Below are positions 34,299 through 44,437 of a DNA stretch of 64,000 bases, one piece after another. The notes below the pieces were generated by a model. That model had not been told where the DNA came from and searched no databases. It worked only from the letters and a program-made list of their open reading frames with translations. The DNA comes from Salipaludibacillus sp. CUR1. GTDB taxonomy: Bacteria; Bacillota; Bacilli; Bacillales; Salisediminibacteriaceae. The stretch is taken from positions 1-64,000 of the forward strand of contig NZ_JAIWPE010000016.1 in NCBI RefSeq assembly GCF_021028955.1, written 5' to 3'. The position numbers and the translations under genes are program-made. The number at the start of each line of letters is the position of its first letter. Position 1 is the first letter of the stretch.

Positions 34299-36674
34299 TT
34301 GAAAAGTTTTTTACAGAAAAAAGCAGCTTTAATGATCATGGTTCTGGTGTTGCTGGCATCCGGCTTTACTCAGACTGGACAAGCGTCGGGACAAAAATCA
34401 GAGAGTCTTGGAGAACTAAAAGGAAGCTATGATTTTAATTCTTCTGAAGAGATTACAGTAATGGTTCAGCTAGATGAACCTTCTATAACTGAAGCGAAAC
34501 ATAAAGGGGTCGCACAATCTGAAGCTAACCTGAAAAAAAGCCGCGAGCAGTTAAAGAGCGACATTGCAGCTCTTATTCCAGACAGTGAAGTCGAAAGAGA
34601 ATACGACCATTTATTTTCAGGTATCGCGTTAACTTTATCTGAAAAAGAAGTGCTGCAGCTAACTGAATTGGACGGAGTTCAGGCGGTTTATCCGTCTGTG
34701 ACTTACCAGGCTACCGAATTTTCTCCTGAAGAAATTTCTAATGAGGAGTTTTCTCCTGAAATGATGGACAGTGCTCCTTTTATTGGAGCTGATGAAGCTT
34801 GGGAAAGCTTAGGAATTACAGGTGAAGGTGTCACAGTAGCCATCATTGATACAGGGGTTGATTATACACACCCTGACTTGGCTCATGCTTTTGGAGACTA
34901 CAAAGGTTATGACTTTGTCGATAACAATGACGATCCGCAGGAAGGGGAAGGTCAGTACCACGGTACGCATGTAGCAGGGACCGTTGCTGCTAATGGAAAC
35001 ATTAAAGGGGTTGCACCTGACGCCAGCCTGCTTGGCTACCGTGTTCTTGGACCGCAGGGCGGTACGACAGCTGATGTCGTAGCAGGAATTGAATTAGCTG
35101 TTAAAGACGGAGCTGATGTCATGAACCTGTCTTTAGGAAATACAGTAAACGACCCTGACTGGGCTACTTCTATCGCTCTTGACTGGGCAATGGCTGAAGG
35201 CGTAGTAGCTGTAACTTCAAACGGAAACAGCGGGCCAGACAACTGGACTGTCGGTTCTCCTGGTACGAGCCGTGAAGCCATCTCAGTTGGCGCCACACAG
35301 CTTCCTTATAATCTTTACGAAGCTGACCTTTTTACAAGTGACGGTGTTGAGTATCCGACAGCAAAAGTCATGGGCTTCGATGAAGATGAGGAGCTTCTGG
35401 CATTGGATGGAGAAACGTATGAATTTGTCGATGCCGGCCTTGGCAGAGTTGGAGACTTTGACGGCGTAAATGTAGAAGGCAAGATCGCTTTAATTAAGCG
35501 TGGGGAGATTGCTTTCGTTGATAAGGCTGAGAACGCCGCTGCTGCAGGAGCTGTGGGGGCAGTTATCTACAATAACACTGAAGGCGAAATGCCGTTCGTT
35601 ATTCCTGGTATGGCTGTGCCAACACTAAAGCTGGACGATGTGGATGGCCAGAAAATGGTTGAAGAATTAGAAACCGGAAACAATGAAGTCACTTTTGATA
35701 TTCAATTTGACCGGGAAGTTGGAGAAACGGTCGCTGATTTCTCTTCCCGCGGTCCAGCTTATGCCACGTGGATGATTAAGCCTGATGTGTCTGCACCAGG
35801 TGTCGATATTGTAAGCACATTCCCTGGAGAAAGTTATGCCTCTTTACAAGGTACAAGCATGTCAGCGCCTCACGTAGCAGGAGCTGCAGCACTTTTATTA
35901 GAGAAAAACCCTAACTGGGGAACTGATAAAGTCAAAGCTGCGTTAATGAACACAGCTGAATCCATTTATGACGAGAATGGGAATGTTTACCCATTTAATA
36001 CTCAGGGAGCCGGCAGTATCCGAGTGGTTGAAGCTCTGACTGCTGAAACGCTTGTAAGCCCTGGATCATATTCTTTCGGCGTCTTCGATAAAGAAAAAGG
36101 CCGCCAGACAGAAAGACAGCATTTTGAAGTCATGAATTTGTCTGATGAAAGAAAAAGATACTCAATTGACGTAGACATCTATGATGGAGATAACCATATT
36201 AGAGTCAATACGAGTAATAACCTGAATGTTAAAGCAGGGGGAAGCCAGAAAGTTAACATGAACGTTCAAGTGAACGCAGGCGCCCTTGAACCTGGCTATT
36301 ATGAAGGAATGATCACTCTTTCCCGAGGTAATGAAGTGATTGAAGTGCCTACCATTCTGTTTGTGATGGATCCTGATTACCCTCATTTAAGCTACGGCGG
36401 AATCACTTCTGTCACTGAAGATGGAAACATAGAGTTTTATATGAACCTTAACCGTGATGTGGATTATGCAGAAATGTATATCTTCACTGCCGGATTTGCT
36501 CCTGTAGCATATGTTGATACATTCGGCCCTCTCTCTCAGGGAGACCACGATTTAACATTGGATGCTTCGGGCGTTTATAATAACCTTGATGCTGGCGACT
36601 ATGCACTTGTGGCCTTCATAGGCAAGGGAGATGCTGAAGAAGGATTCGTGATTGGTAACTTCACAAAAGAGTAA
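34299..36674 (+). CDS. Secreted subtilisin-like serine protease (Vpr type)
   Basis: An extracellular S8 endopeptidase made as a preproenzyme. The 791 residues are: signal peptide (1-29); I9-type inhibitor propeptide (about 45-145); catalytic domain with D184 (DTGVDYTHPD), H221 (HGTHVAGT) and S520 (GTSMSAPHVAG); a PA domain inserted between the oxyanion Asn region (NGNSGPDN) and the catalytic Ser (about 345-470); and a C-terminal beta-rich domain (about 580-790). Architecture and length match B. subtilis Vpr (806). The start is TTG, seven bases after AGGAGG. The protein is strongly acidic, as in haloalkaline secreted proteins. Single gene with its own terminator. Confidence 0.94.
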   Translation: MKSFLQKKAALMIMVLVLLASGFTQTGQASGQKSESLGELKGSYDFNSSEEITVMVQLDEPSITEAKHKGVAQSEANLKKSREQLKSDIAALIPDSEVEREYDHLFSGIALTLSEKEVLQLTELDGVQAVYPSVTYQATEFSPEEISNEEFSPEMMDSAPFIGADEAWESLGITGEGVTVAIIDTGVDYTHPDLAHAFGDYKGYDFVDNNDDPQEGEGQYHGTHVAGTVAANGNIKGVAPDASLLGYRVLGPQGGTTADVVAGIELAVKDGADVMNLSLGNTVNDPDWATSIALDWAMAEGVVAVTSNGNSGPDNWTVGSPGTSREAISVGATQLPYNLYEADLFTSDGVEYPTAKVMGFDEDEELLALDGETYEFVDAGLGRVGDFDGVNVEGKIALIKRGEIAFVDKAENAAAAGAVGAVIYNNTEGEMPFVIPGMAVPTLKLDDVDGQKMVEELETGNNEVTFDIQFDREVGETVADFSSRGPAYATWMIKPDVSAPGVDIVSTFPGESYASLQGTSMSAPHVAGAAALLLEKNPNWGTDKVKAALMNTAESIYDENGNVYPFNTQGAGSIRVVEALTAETLVSPGSYSFGVFDKEKGRQTERQHFEVMNLSDERKRYSIDVDIYDGDNHIRVNTSNNLNVKAGGSQKVNMNVQVNAGALEPGYYEGMITLSRGNEVIEVPTILFVMDPDYPHLSYGGITSVTEDGNIEFYMNLNRDVDYAEMYIFTAGFAPVAYVDTFGPLSQGDHDLTLDASGVYNNLDAGDYALVAFIGKGDAEEGFVIGNFTKE

Positions 36675-36681
36675 GCTAATC

Positions 36682-36722
36682 AAAAAACTGCTCCTGGGCT
36701 TTAAGGCCCTGGAGCAGTTTTT
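36682..36722. terminator. Bidirectional terminator, subtilase / ytnP
   Basis: AAAAACTGCTCC and GGAGCAGTTTTT form the outer stem, with GGGC/GCCC inside. It serves two convergent genes. Confidence 0.9.
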
Positions 36723-37586
36723 CTATTCGTTGCTTCGGTTTCTTTCAACACTTCCCAGTAATTCTTTCCCTGACTTGTCCCATCTGACCGCTCTGTATTT
36801 ATAGTCATGATAGAAAATAAACCAGGATTCTTTTTCAATTGCAGGCAGAACGTATTCCTGTTTTTTTGCTATCGAATCCATAGGGTAATCATCATAGGCG
36901 AGTACCCACAGGACATTCTGATGAGCATGAGTGGGCATAATATCCGCCATATGCCAAAGCTCTTTGCCGCCTCGTGAAATATGAAGAATACAATGGCCGG
37001 CACTGTGGCCCCCGGTATGAATAAGTTTTATGCCCGGAACGGCTTCATAATCAGTTTTAAACGTTTCGACCTGACCGGCAATGCCTTCCCGGTTTTCTTT
37101 AAAATACGTATTTTTAGATCTAATACTAGGATGCCTCATTTCTTCCCACTCTGTCTCCTGCACACGTATGACAGCGTTTTGGAAAGCAGAGACCAGCTCG
37201 TCATCTTTCCATACAGTCAACCCGCCGGCATGGTCAAAGTGCATATGTGTCATGAGGACTTCATCTATGTCATTTCTTGTTAATTCTAATTGGCCCAGGC
37301 ATTCATCCAGCTTAGCTTCCTGTGTAATGCCAAAGTTTTTCTTTGCTTTCTCCGACAGTTTGCCGTTGCCTATTCCTGACTCTAATAAAATATTCTTTCC
37401 ATCAGCTTGAATGAGGAGAGGATCGCTCCTTAATTCAATTTGATTGTTCTCATTTGCAGGATATTTTCTGGACCAGAGAGGCTTTGGCACCACACCGAAC
37501 ATAGCTCCTCCATCCATATGTGTTACACCTCCGTTTAACCATGTCAGTGTCACACCATCTCCCACTTTGAACTGTTCCATTGCCAT
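36723..37586 (-). CDS. ytnP: Metallo-beta-lactamase-fold hydrolase YtnP (quorum-quenching lactonase type)
   Basis: YtnP is an MBL-fold hydrolase; the B. subtilis protein has been reported to have lactonase activity that quenches acyl-homoserine-lactone or Streptomyces signals. The 287-residue protein has the zinc motif HMHFDH (114-119), a later HTGGHSAGH supplying a third histidine, and MADIMPT. I start it at MAMEQFK because AAGGCGG is seven bases upstream; an ATG two codons earlier is only about one base away. Its position before trmB is conserved. Substrate here is inferred. Confidence 0.9.
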   Translation of the reverse strand: MAMEQFKVGDGVTLTWLNGGVTHMDGGAMFGVVPKPLWSRKYPANENNQIELRSDPLLIQADGKNILLESGIGNGKLSEKAKKNFGITQEAKLDECLGQLELTRNDIDEVLMTHMHFDHAGGLTVWKDDELVSAFQNAVIRVQETEWEEMRHPSIRSKNTYFKENREGIAGQVETFKTDYEAVPGIKLIHTGGHSAGHCILHISRGGKELWHMADIMPTHAHQNVLWVLAYDDYPMDSIAKKQEYVLPAIEKESWFIFYHDYKYRAVRWDKSGKELLGSVERNRSNE

Positions 37587-37610
37587 ATCCATCCCGCCTT
37601 CCGAAGATTA

Positions 37611-38249
37611 TTATCTTAAGCTTGCTTCCAGCCGGTAAATCCTCATTCCTTTTTTTGAAAATTTTTCTTCGTATTCTGTCATGATATTGCCCTCTATGTC
37701 ACTGTTATGTAAGTCTAGACTTACATTGTTAAGCTGGAACCCGAATTGAGTCATACTCTCAAGAGAGTATTCAAACAGCCCTTGGTTATCTGTTTTGAAG
37801 TGAATTTCTCCATCCTCTTTTAAAACATCTCTATATTTAACTAAAAAATTATCATGCGTTAACCTTCTTTTGGCGTGCTTATTTTTAGGCCATGGGTCAG
37901 TAAAGTTAATATAAAGCCGGTCCACTTCTCCCTCTTCAAAAAAATCAGTCAATTCTTGGACATCTTCCTGAAGTAAAAGGACATTCGAAACCGGATTTTC
38001 TAAAACCCGCTCCACCCCTGTCACAATCACACTCTCATATTTTTCTATACCTATAAAATTAACTTCTGGATGAGCCCTTGCCATTTCTGTCACAAAACGC
38101 CCTTTCCCGCTGCCTGCCTCTACATGCAAAGGGCTGTCATTACCAAACTTTTCTTTCCATCTTCCATGCCACCCGGCCGGTGAACTTTCTACTATTTCCG
38201 GATGTGATTCTAAAAAATCCTCGGCCCAGGGCTTATTTCGTAAACGCAT
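37611..38249 (-). CDS. trmB: tRNA (guanine-N7-)-methyltransferase
   Basis: TrmB methylates G46 of tRNA using S-adenosylmethionine. The 212-residue protein has the SAM-binding EAGSGKGRFV (near 48), NFIGIEKYESV, and the family motif INFTDPWPKNKHAKRRL near residue 112. I start it at MRLRNKPWAE, which matches the usual N-terminus. An in-frame GTG four codons earlier has GGAG only one base away, while the chosen ATG is about 13 bases from it, so the exact start is uncertain. Cytoplasmic. Synteny ytnP-trmB is as in B. subtilis. Confidence 0.94.
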   Translation of the reverse strand: MRLRNKPWAEDFLESHPEIVESSPAGWHGRWKEKFGNDSPLHVEAGSGKGRFVTEMARAHPEVNFIGIEKYESVIVTGVERVLENPVSNVLLLQEDVQELTDFFEEGEVDRLYINFTDPWPKNKHAKRRLTHDNFLVKYRDVLKEDGEIHFKTDNQGLFEYSLESMTQFGFQLNNVSLDLHNSDIEGNIMTEYEEKFSKKGMRIYRLEASLR

Positions 38250-38442
38250 ATCAATTTTCACACTCCATTATTATCCATCATCTAAAACTACAAAATAAGA
38301 ATATCATAAAAAATCAATTACGTCAGACGGCTTTTAATAAATAAAAATTTAAAATGTATAGAATTATGTGTAAATTTTCCAGCAAAGGGAACATAATAAC
38401 AAGATATTTGCTGAAACTCACTTTTTAAAGGAGGAATTAAAT

Positions 38443-38766
38443 ATGGTCAGTTATCAGATTCTGGAGCAATTACAATCACTTGTAAAACAACTGAAAGAAA
38501 AGGAAGAGGGTACTAAAGATGAAATTAATAAAATAGAAGGAATAATAAAAAGTTTAAAAGAAGAACCACTAAACGACAATTTTTCAGGGACGATCCAGGA
38601 GATTGACGCTTTTATAGAAACTGCAAAAGAAAGCAAGGAAACGAATGAACTAATTAAATATCACAAACTGAACCTCTCCCGTTGGACAGAAGAGTTATCA
38701 TTATTAATTGACGGAGGCGGAAAGGTTACTTTTGATTATGAACAGCGTAAAGGAAGAGAAATTTAA
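38443..38766 (+). CDS. Small coiled-coil protein of unknown function
   Basis: A 107-residue, highly charged, Lys/Glu-rich helical protein that probably forms a coiled coil (about 1-45 and 60-90). No known motif. AAAGGAGGAATTAAAT precedes the ATG, so translation is well supported. It sits between trmB and ytzH on the opposite strand from trmB. I do not recognise a family. Confidence 0.78.
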   Translation: MVSYQILEQLQSLVKQLKEKEEGTKDEINKIEGIIKSLKEEPLNDNFSGTIQEIDAFIETAKESKETNELIKYHKLNLSRWTEELSLLIDGGGKVTFDYEQRKGREI

Positions 38767-38844
38767 TTTGTTTGTATAAAATTTCTGTTTTTCCACATCC
38801 TTTGTCCATAGGAGACTCTTTCTAATGGAAAGGATGATTAATGA

Positions 38845-39123
38845 ATGTCTATCAGTTATCACCATCAACTTGAGCTTTTAAAAGACATACTTGAAAACCA
38901 GCAAAGCGAGCATTACGGATCCCATGATGAATTTCACCAGCTGCAGAGTCTGGTCAATTCCCTAATGCAAAACGGGGCTATATCGGCAGAACTCAAAGAA
39001 TTACTGCTGTCCGTTGAGCAATATGCTTATCAGCACGATAAAGAAGGCCAGCATTCAACTGTCTCTTCTGCTGAGTTAAATTCATGGATTCAACAGGTCG
39101 ACAGTATAAACCGTACTGAGTAG
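38845..39123 (+). CDS. ytzH: YtzH-like protein
   Basis: A 92-residue cytoplasmic helical protein of unknown function. The start YHHQLELLKDILENQQ and the 92-residue length resemble B. subtilis YtzH, and the position between trmB and ytmP matches. AAAGGATGATTA lies before the ATG. It shares a bidirectional terminator with ytmP. Confidence 0.82.
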   Translation: MSISYHHQLELLKDILENQQSEHYGSHDEFHQLQSLVNSLMQNGAISAELKELLLSVEQYAYQHDKEGQHSTVSSAELNSWIQQVDSINRTE

Positions 39124-39161
39124 TCATTACAGATAAATATGCCTCTAAAAAAATATACGAC

Positions 39162-39209
39162 AAAAAAGAACCTGGGCATAAATCACACCGTGATTGCCAG
39201 GTTCTTTTT
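39162..39209. terminator. Bidirectional terminator between ytzH and ytmP
   Basis: AAAAAGAACCTGGGCA pairs with TGCCAGGTTCTTTTT, and AATCAC pairs with GTGATT inside, giving one long hairpin flanked by A and T tracts. Confidence 0.92.
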
Positions 39210-40005
39210 AACTCGTATGATGGCCTGCTTCATGAAGAATAGTGTTTAATAGTTCCGACCACTTAGCAATATCATTAAATTCATTTCGCTGCCAGTACCA
39301 AAGAATATTTTCAATACACTGGCCTACCATATACCATTGCATACGTTTAACGAGAGCTTCTGTGATATCGACACCATAAGTGCCAAGCCAGGATCCCCAG
39401 TCTTTCTTCGGAATATAAACGTATAATAATGGGGCTAAATCCAAAGCAGGATCAGCAACCTGGGCACAATCCCAGTCAATTAAATAAAGATGGTTTTCAC
39501 TGTTGCTGATCCAGTTATTATGGTTAACATCTGCATGACAAACCACATAATTATCCTCACTATATTCAGGCAGATTATCCTCCAGCCATTTTAAGGCATC
39601 CTTTACGAAAGGGTCTTGTATATTAATTTCAGCGCTTTTTCTGCTGACTTTATAATGAATGTGCTCAGGTGTCAGCGGATGGTTTCCCATTCTCTTGAAC
39701 ATATCAAGTAAATCCCTGGACTGATGGATCTTGGATAATAAAGAGGCTACACGATCATTGTTCATCTCGTAAGATTTTAATTCTCGCCCGTCCACCCACC
39801 GCTGAGCAGTGATCACATCTCCGTTTTCAAGGCGTTTTGTCCATAATAGTTTAGGAACAATCCCTTCCGCGGAAAGAACGGCCAAAAACGGTGAAGAATT
39901 ACGTTTTATAAATATTTTCTGATTCCCTTGTTCAGCAATATAAGCCTCACCGGTAGCACCACCGGCAGGCCGAAGCTGCCACCCTTCACCCATGAAATGT
40001 TCCAA
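39208..40005 (-). CDS. ytmP: Aminoglycoside phosphotransferase-like kinase YtmP
   Basis: A 265-residue kinase-fold protein of the choline/aminoglycoside kinase (APH) group; substrate unknown, with small-molecule phosphorylation likely. It has the catalytic loop CHADVNHNNW (near 155) and the metal-binding LIDWDCA (near 174), both intact. I choose a TTG start (MEHFMGEGW) six bases after AGGGTG; an ATG seven codons earlier lacks a Shine-Dalgarno. The GGATGEAY segment follows. The gene lies 108 bp downstream of amyX on the same strand, as in B. subtilis. Confidence 0.88.
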   Translation of the reverse strand: MEHFMGEGWQLRPAGGATGEAYIAEQGNQKIFIKRNSSPFLAVLSAEGIVPKLLWTKRLENGDVITAQRWVDGRELKSYEMNNDRVASLLSKIHQSRDLLDMFKRMGNHPLTPEHIHYKVSRKSAEINIQDPFVKDALKWLEDNLPEYSEDNYVVCHADVNHNNWISNSENHLYLIDWDCAQVADPALDLAPLLYVYIPKKDWGSWLGTYGVDITEALVKRMQWYMVGQCIENILWYWQRNEFNDIAKWSELLNTILHEAGHHTS

Positions 40006-40114
40006 TCGTTTCACCCTCATTTTCATTCATAGCTTTAATCCTATGTCTAATCTCTGCTTCTCTACAGGATTAAAAGTCTTTTACTATTGTAAATAAGATT
40101 TGCTGTTTCTTCAA

Positions 40115-42226
40115 CTAAAGTCGTGATTTTTTTGTGACGATCAGCTCATAAGGTTCCACTTCTGTAAATTCCCCTTTAATAATAGTGTGTGACCGGAAAT
40201 CCTTTCCTTTACTGGACAAAAGTATTTCCCAGCTTCCTGGAGATGGGAGTTTCAGCTGATAACGTTTTTTTGTTGGATTTACAAACACACAAAAGTCGTA
40301 TTCCTTCCCAAGCAGCGTATATCCAAATACAGGTGCTGGTGTCGCAAGCACATGAAGCCGCCTGGTTATTTCAGGGGCCGATCTTATTCTAAAAACAGGA
40401 TATTTGTTCCGGATAGTTAATAAGTCCCTGACATATTGAATATGTTCATTATTTAATTCTCTCTCCATCCAATCCAGATGATTTACCAAATCGCCGGAAA
40501 TATAGCTGTTTCCATCTCCATTTTTCGAACGGAACCATTCCTGCCCCGCATGGAGAAACGGGATGCCCTGGCTCAGTACCGTCAACCCTGTCGCCAGTTT
40601 GTGCATTTCCATCCTGTCTAACTCATTCTCATGGGAATTAGTGATTAGCAGCCGGTCCCATAGTGTATGGTTATCATGGCATTCCACATAATTAACCGTT
40701 TGCGTTACGTCTTGAACGAAAGGAGGGTGGCCTTCTCCGCTCATGCATGACCCTTTAACAAGGTGGGACAGCCTTTCAATAAACCTCCCCTTTCCATTAA
40801 TGTAACCATAGTCATCAAAATCAAACAGGCTGCCCTTTAACGAATCGCGAAATAAGTCGTTAAAGAAACGAACATCCGGGATAAGCCCAGACTGGAAATT
40901 TGTTGCCTTTCTTGTTCTTTCAAGCGCAGTTGGCAATTCCCATCCTTCTCCTAAAAGCATGATAGGCCTGTTTTCTTCCTTGCACCGTCTTGAAATCTCT
41001 TTCATCGTGTCAATATCCATAGCTCCCATTAAATCAAATCTGAACCCGTCTATCCGGTACTCTGACAACCAGAAATCGACTGTATCCAATATTAACTTTT
41101 TTACCATGTTTCTTTCAGTTGCTAAATCGTTGCCGACACCCGTCCCATTGCTTAACGAGCCATCAAGGTGATAGCGGAAATAATAGCCGGGTACAAGCTT
41201 CTCCAACGGTGATTCTTCCATAATAAACACGTGGTTGTAGACCACATCGATGATGACTGAAAGTCCTTTAAGGTTAAAGGACTTAATTAATTCCTTCAGC
41301 TCGGTTATCCTATTATACGGATTTGCCGGGGCCGTACAGTAACTCCCTTCAGGAACCTGATAAAATAAAGGATCATATCCCCAGTTATACCCGCTTTCAG
41401 GTTTGTAATCATCCACTCTTGCGAAATCATTGACGGGAAGCAGCTGAACGTGAGTGACTCCCAACTCTGAAATGTAATCAAGACCCGTCGTATACCCATT
41501 ACCTGTTTTTGTCCCTGGTTCAGCCAGCCCTGTATACTTTCCTTTAGCAGCCGCCCCGCTCTCCTTATGGATCGTAGCGTCCCTTATATGGATTTCATAA
41601 ATTGAACTGTCCTGTAAATGTTCTAATTCAGGTTTAGGGTACGTGCGAAAGTGCTCCGGGTCTGTTTTCCCAAGGTCAGCCACAACTGCTGAGGTGCTGT
41701 TAGCTGTTAAAGCCTTAGCATAAGGATCAGATGCTTCTATCACTTTCCCATTGACTTTTGCAGAAAATGAGTACAACACACCTTCACAATTCCCAGCCAC
41801 TGTATGTTCCCAAACGCCATTACCTTTCTTGTTCATAGAATAGGAGATTCCGTTAAGATTAAGGCTCATTTCGACAGCCACCGGACTCCATACTCTGAAA
41901 GTCGAATATTCCGGCTGGTAAGTTGCTCCAAGAATTTCCTCCGAAGCATTAAATAAATCGTCAAACCATTTTGTCCGGACTACTTTACCCGCATATACGG
42001 GAGCAATAACCTCTTTACATTCCAATTCCATTTCTGTTCCGAGAGGCAGATCCTCTGTAGAATGCAAGATTACCCGATTCACATCCACGTGATGGGCATA
42101 TAAAGGAATGAGTATATTCTTTCCCTTAATAACCGCCGCATCGCCTGAATGGATTGACCGTCCGGCCCCCTCTCCTTTCAGCTCGACACATTTCCGATCT
42201 TCTATCCATGCTGTCATACGATCCAT
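40115..42226 (-). CDS. amyX: Type I pullulanase
   Basis: A GH13_14 debranching enzyme that hydrolyses alpha-1,6 links in pullulan, glycogen and limit dextrins. The 703 residues have an N-terminal beta region and CBM48 (about 90-190), then the GH13 barrel with the nucleophile D398 (GFRFDLMG), acid/base E427 (LLGEGWE), D518 (CHDNH) and a YNWGYDP motif; a C-terminal beta domain follows. No signal peptide, so intracellular. B. subtilis AmyX has 718 residues. AGGGATGCACC precedes the ATG. It is divergent from glgBCDAP, fitting a role in glycogen breakdown. Confidence 0.95.
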   Translation of the reverse strand: MDRMTAWIEDRKCVELKGEGAGRSIHSGDAAVIKGKNILIPLYAHHVDVNRVILHSTEDLPLGTEMELECKEVIAPVYAGKVVRTKWFDDLFNASEEILGATYQPEYSTFRVWSPVAVEMSLNLNGISYSMNKKGNGVWEHTVAGNCEGVLYSFSAKVNGKVIEASDPYAKALTANSTSAVVADLGKTDPEHFRTYPKPELEHLQDSSIYEIHIRDATIHKESGAAAKGKYTGLAEPGTKTGNGYTTGLDYISELGVTHVQLLPVNDFARVDDYKPESGYNWGYDPLFYQVPEGSYCTAPANPYNRITELKELIKSFNLKGLSVIIDVVYNHVFIMEESPLEKLVPGYYFRYHLDGSLSNGTGVGNDLATERNMVKKLILDTVDFWLSEYRIDGFRFDLMGAMDIDTMKEISRRCKEENRPIMLLGEGWELPTALERTRKATNFQSGLIPDVRFFNDLFRDSLKGSLFDFDDYGYINGKGRFIERLSHLVKGSCMSGEGHPPFVQDVTQTVNYVECHDNHTLWDRLLITNSHENELDRMEMHKLATGLTVLSQGIPFLHAGQEWFRSKNGDGNSYISGDLVNHLDWMERELNNEHIQYVRDLLTIRNKYPVFRIRSAPEITRRLHVLATPAPVFGYTLLGKEYDFCVFVNPTKKRYQLKLPSPGSWEILLSSKGKDFRSHTIIKGEFTEVEPYELIVTKKSRL

Positions 42227-42407
42227 GGTGCATCCCTCATTTCTAATCCTAACCTTTATTCAAACGAACTTTGAAAAGCAGTATTTTCTATTATACCTTA
42301 TCCGTAATTAAGTACAATCTTCATGAAAGCCCTTACTTTATAATTGTTCGAAAATAAGTTGAAAAACTCACACAATTTTTACAATTTTTAAGTTATATTA
42401 AAGGAAC

Positions 42408-42436
42408 CTGGCATAATAAAAGAGAACTAGTATAAC
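42408..42436 (+). promoter_or_regulatory. Candidate sigma-A promoter of glgBCDAP
   Basis: CTGGCA (42408-42413) and TATAAC (42431-42436) are 17 bp apart, about 75 bp before glgB. The amyX promoter must lie in the same 285-bp gap but I could not place it. Confidence 0.55.
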
Positions 42437-42517
42437 ACGGTGCTACTCATATTTATTCTCTTGCACATTGATGTGCGTCAATTTTTCAGGTCATTTTTTT
42501 AAGAAAGGAACATGTTG

Positions 42518-44437
42518 ATGGATTATAACCTGTCACCCCAAGATATTTACTTATTTCATCAGGGAACCCATTACCACAGCTACAAGCTCCTGGGCTGCCA
42601 TGAAATCAAATGGAAAAATAGAAAAGGCTATCGCTTCGTTGTATGGGCTCCAAACGCATCCGCTGTTTCTGTAGTCGGAGATTTTAATGACTGGGACGGT
42701 TCGGACTCTCCATTAAAACGTGTAAATAAAGAAGGCCTCTGGGCAGTTTTTTTAACTGACATTCCACCAGACAGCCCATATAAATACGAAATCATCCATG
42801 CCAGCGGGAAACGAAGGTTAAAATCTGATCCCTACGCAGCCCAATCGGAACTGCGCCCTGCCACTGCCTCATTAACTCCGGGCAATGCCCCCCCTTATAA
42901 ATGGAAGGATAAAAAATGGCAGGAAACCAAAAAACTCTATAACCCATACAAATCTCCTGTAAATATTTACGAAGTCCACTTAGGCACATGGAAGAAAAAG
43001 CCTGACGGCAACCTGTACACATACAGGGAACTCGCAGATGAACTCATCCCGTATGTGAAAGATTTAGGATATACGCATATCGAAATCATGCCCATCAGCG
43101 AACACCCCTATGATCTTTCCTGGGGTTACCAGATCACAGGGTATTATTCGGTAACGAGCCGTTACGGCAAACCTGATGACTTTAAATATTTTGTAGACCA
43201 ATGTCATCAGGAGGGACTCGGCGTTATTTTAGACTGGGTGCCCGGACATTTCTGTAAAGACGATCACGGCTTGAGACAGTTTGATGGAGAGCCGCTTTTT
43301 GAATATGCCGATCCCAGAAAGTCTGAAAAGACATCATGGGGAACTCTCACATTTGATTTCGGCCGTCAGGAAGTCCAAAGTTTTCTGATCTCTAATGCAG
43401 TCTACTGGCTAAAAGAATTTCACATAGACGGAATCCGCGTCGACGCAGTAGCAAGCATGCTGTCTTTAAATTTTGATAAAAACGAAGATGAAGAAAAAGT
43501 CTACAATTCGTATGGAGGAGACGATCACCTTGAAGCGTTTGCTTTTATAAAGAAACTGAACCAGATCGTGTTCGAATACTTTCCTTCTGTCTTAATGATG
43601 GCTGAAGACAGTTCTGATCTCCCCTTAGTAACTGCCCCCACACACAGCGGTGGACTTGGTTTCAATTTCAAATGGAATATGGGCTGGATGAATGACATGC
43701 TTGAGTATATGGAGCATGATCCTCTTTACCGGAAATGGCACCATAATTTATTAACTTTTTCATTTATGTATATTCACACTGAAAACTTTGTGCTGCCTCT
43801 GTCACACGATGAAGTGGTGCATGGTAAACGCTCGCTGTTAAATAAGATGCCCGGAGACCAGTGGCAGCAATTTGCAAACCTGCGCCTGTTATACGGCTAT
43901 ATGATGGCTCATCCCGGGAAAAAACTCTTATTTATGGGAGGTGAGCTGGGCCAGTATGCAGAGTGGAAAGATAAAGAACAATTAGACTGGCATTTAACTG
44001 ATTATCCATTTCATCACAGTATGTTTACCTATGTAAGAGAACTGAATAAATTTTATCAATCTCAACCTGCTCTTTTTGAACTGGACCACGACCCTGAAGG
44101 CTTCAAGTGGATTGACCCTCATAACATTGATCAAAGTACAGTCGCTTTTATAAGACAGGGCAAGCAGGACAGCGATCAGTTAATTATTATTTGTAATTTC
44201 ACTCCTAATGTTTATTACGATTATAAAGTAGGCGTCCCCTCTCCGGGAACATATGAAGAAATATTCAACTCCGATTCTGAAAAATTTGGCGGTTCCAATC
44301 AGATTAGTGCAGACAAGCATTTTAGTTTTTCTGATAAGTGGCACAGTTTTGACAACCATATTAAAATCAGCATCCCCCCATTAGCTGTAGCCATTTATAA
44401 AAAAATAGATAAAGAAAAAATTGAGGAGGAATCTTAA
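42518..44437 (+). CDS. glgB: 1,4-alpha-glucan branching enzyme
   Basis: GlgB makes alpha-1,6 branches in glycogen. The 639-residue GH13 protein has an N-terminal CBM48 (about 20-115), the barrel with [18 protein letters not shown], nucleophile D309 ([10 protein letters not shown]), acid/base E363 (MAEDSSD) and D431 (LSHDEVVHG), and a C-terminal beta domain. AAAGGA lies eight bases before the chosen ATG (MDYNLS); an ATG two codons earlier is too close. First gene of the glycogen operon; its stop abuts the glgC start. Confidence 0.96.
   Translation: MDYNLSPQDIYLFHQGTHYHSYKLLGCHEIKWKNRKGYRFVVWAPNASAVSVVGDFNDWDGSDSPLKRVNKEGLWAVFLTDIPPDSPYKYEIIHASGKRRLKSDPYAAQSELRPATASLTPGNAPPYKWKDKKWQETKKLYNPYKSPVNIYEVHLGTWKKKPDGNLYTYRELADELIPYVKDLGYTHIEIMPISEHPYDLSWGYQITGYYSVTSRYGKPDDFKYFVDQCHQEGLGVILDWVPGHFCKDDHGLRQFDGEPLFEYADPRKSEKTSWGTLTFDFGRQEVQSFLISNAVYWLKEFHIDGIRVDAVASMLSLNFDKNEDEEKVYNSYGGDDHLEAFAFIKKLNQIVFEYFPSVLMMAEDSSDLPLVTAPTHSGGLGFNFKWNMGWMNDMLEYMEHDPLYRKWHHNLLTFSFMYIHTENFVLPLSHDEVVHGKRSLLNKMPGDQWQQFANLRLLYGYMMAHPGKKLLFMGGELGQYAEWKDKEQLDWHLTDYPFHHSMFTYVRELNKFYQSQPALFELDHDPEGFKWIDPHNIDQSTVAFIRQGKQDSDQLIIICNFTPNVYYDYKVGVPSPGTYEEIFNSDSEKFGGSNQISADKHFSFSDKWHSFDNHIKISIPPLAVAIYKKIDKEKIEEES

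Noticed and set aside
42391-42420. SigE-like promoter before glgB (TTATATT ... CATAATAA)
   Set aside because: The spacing is about 12 bp, too short for SigE; a sigma-A-like promoter fits better.
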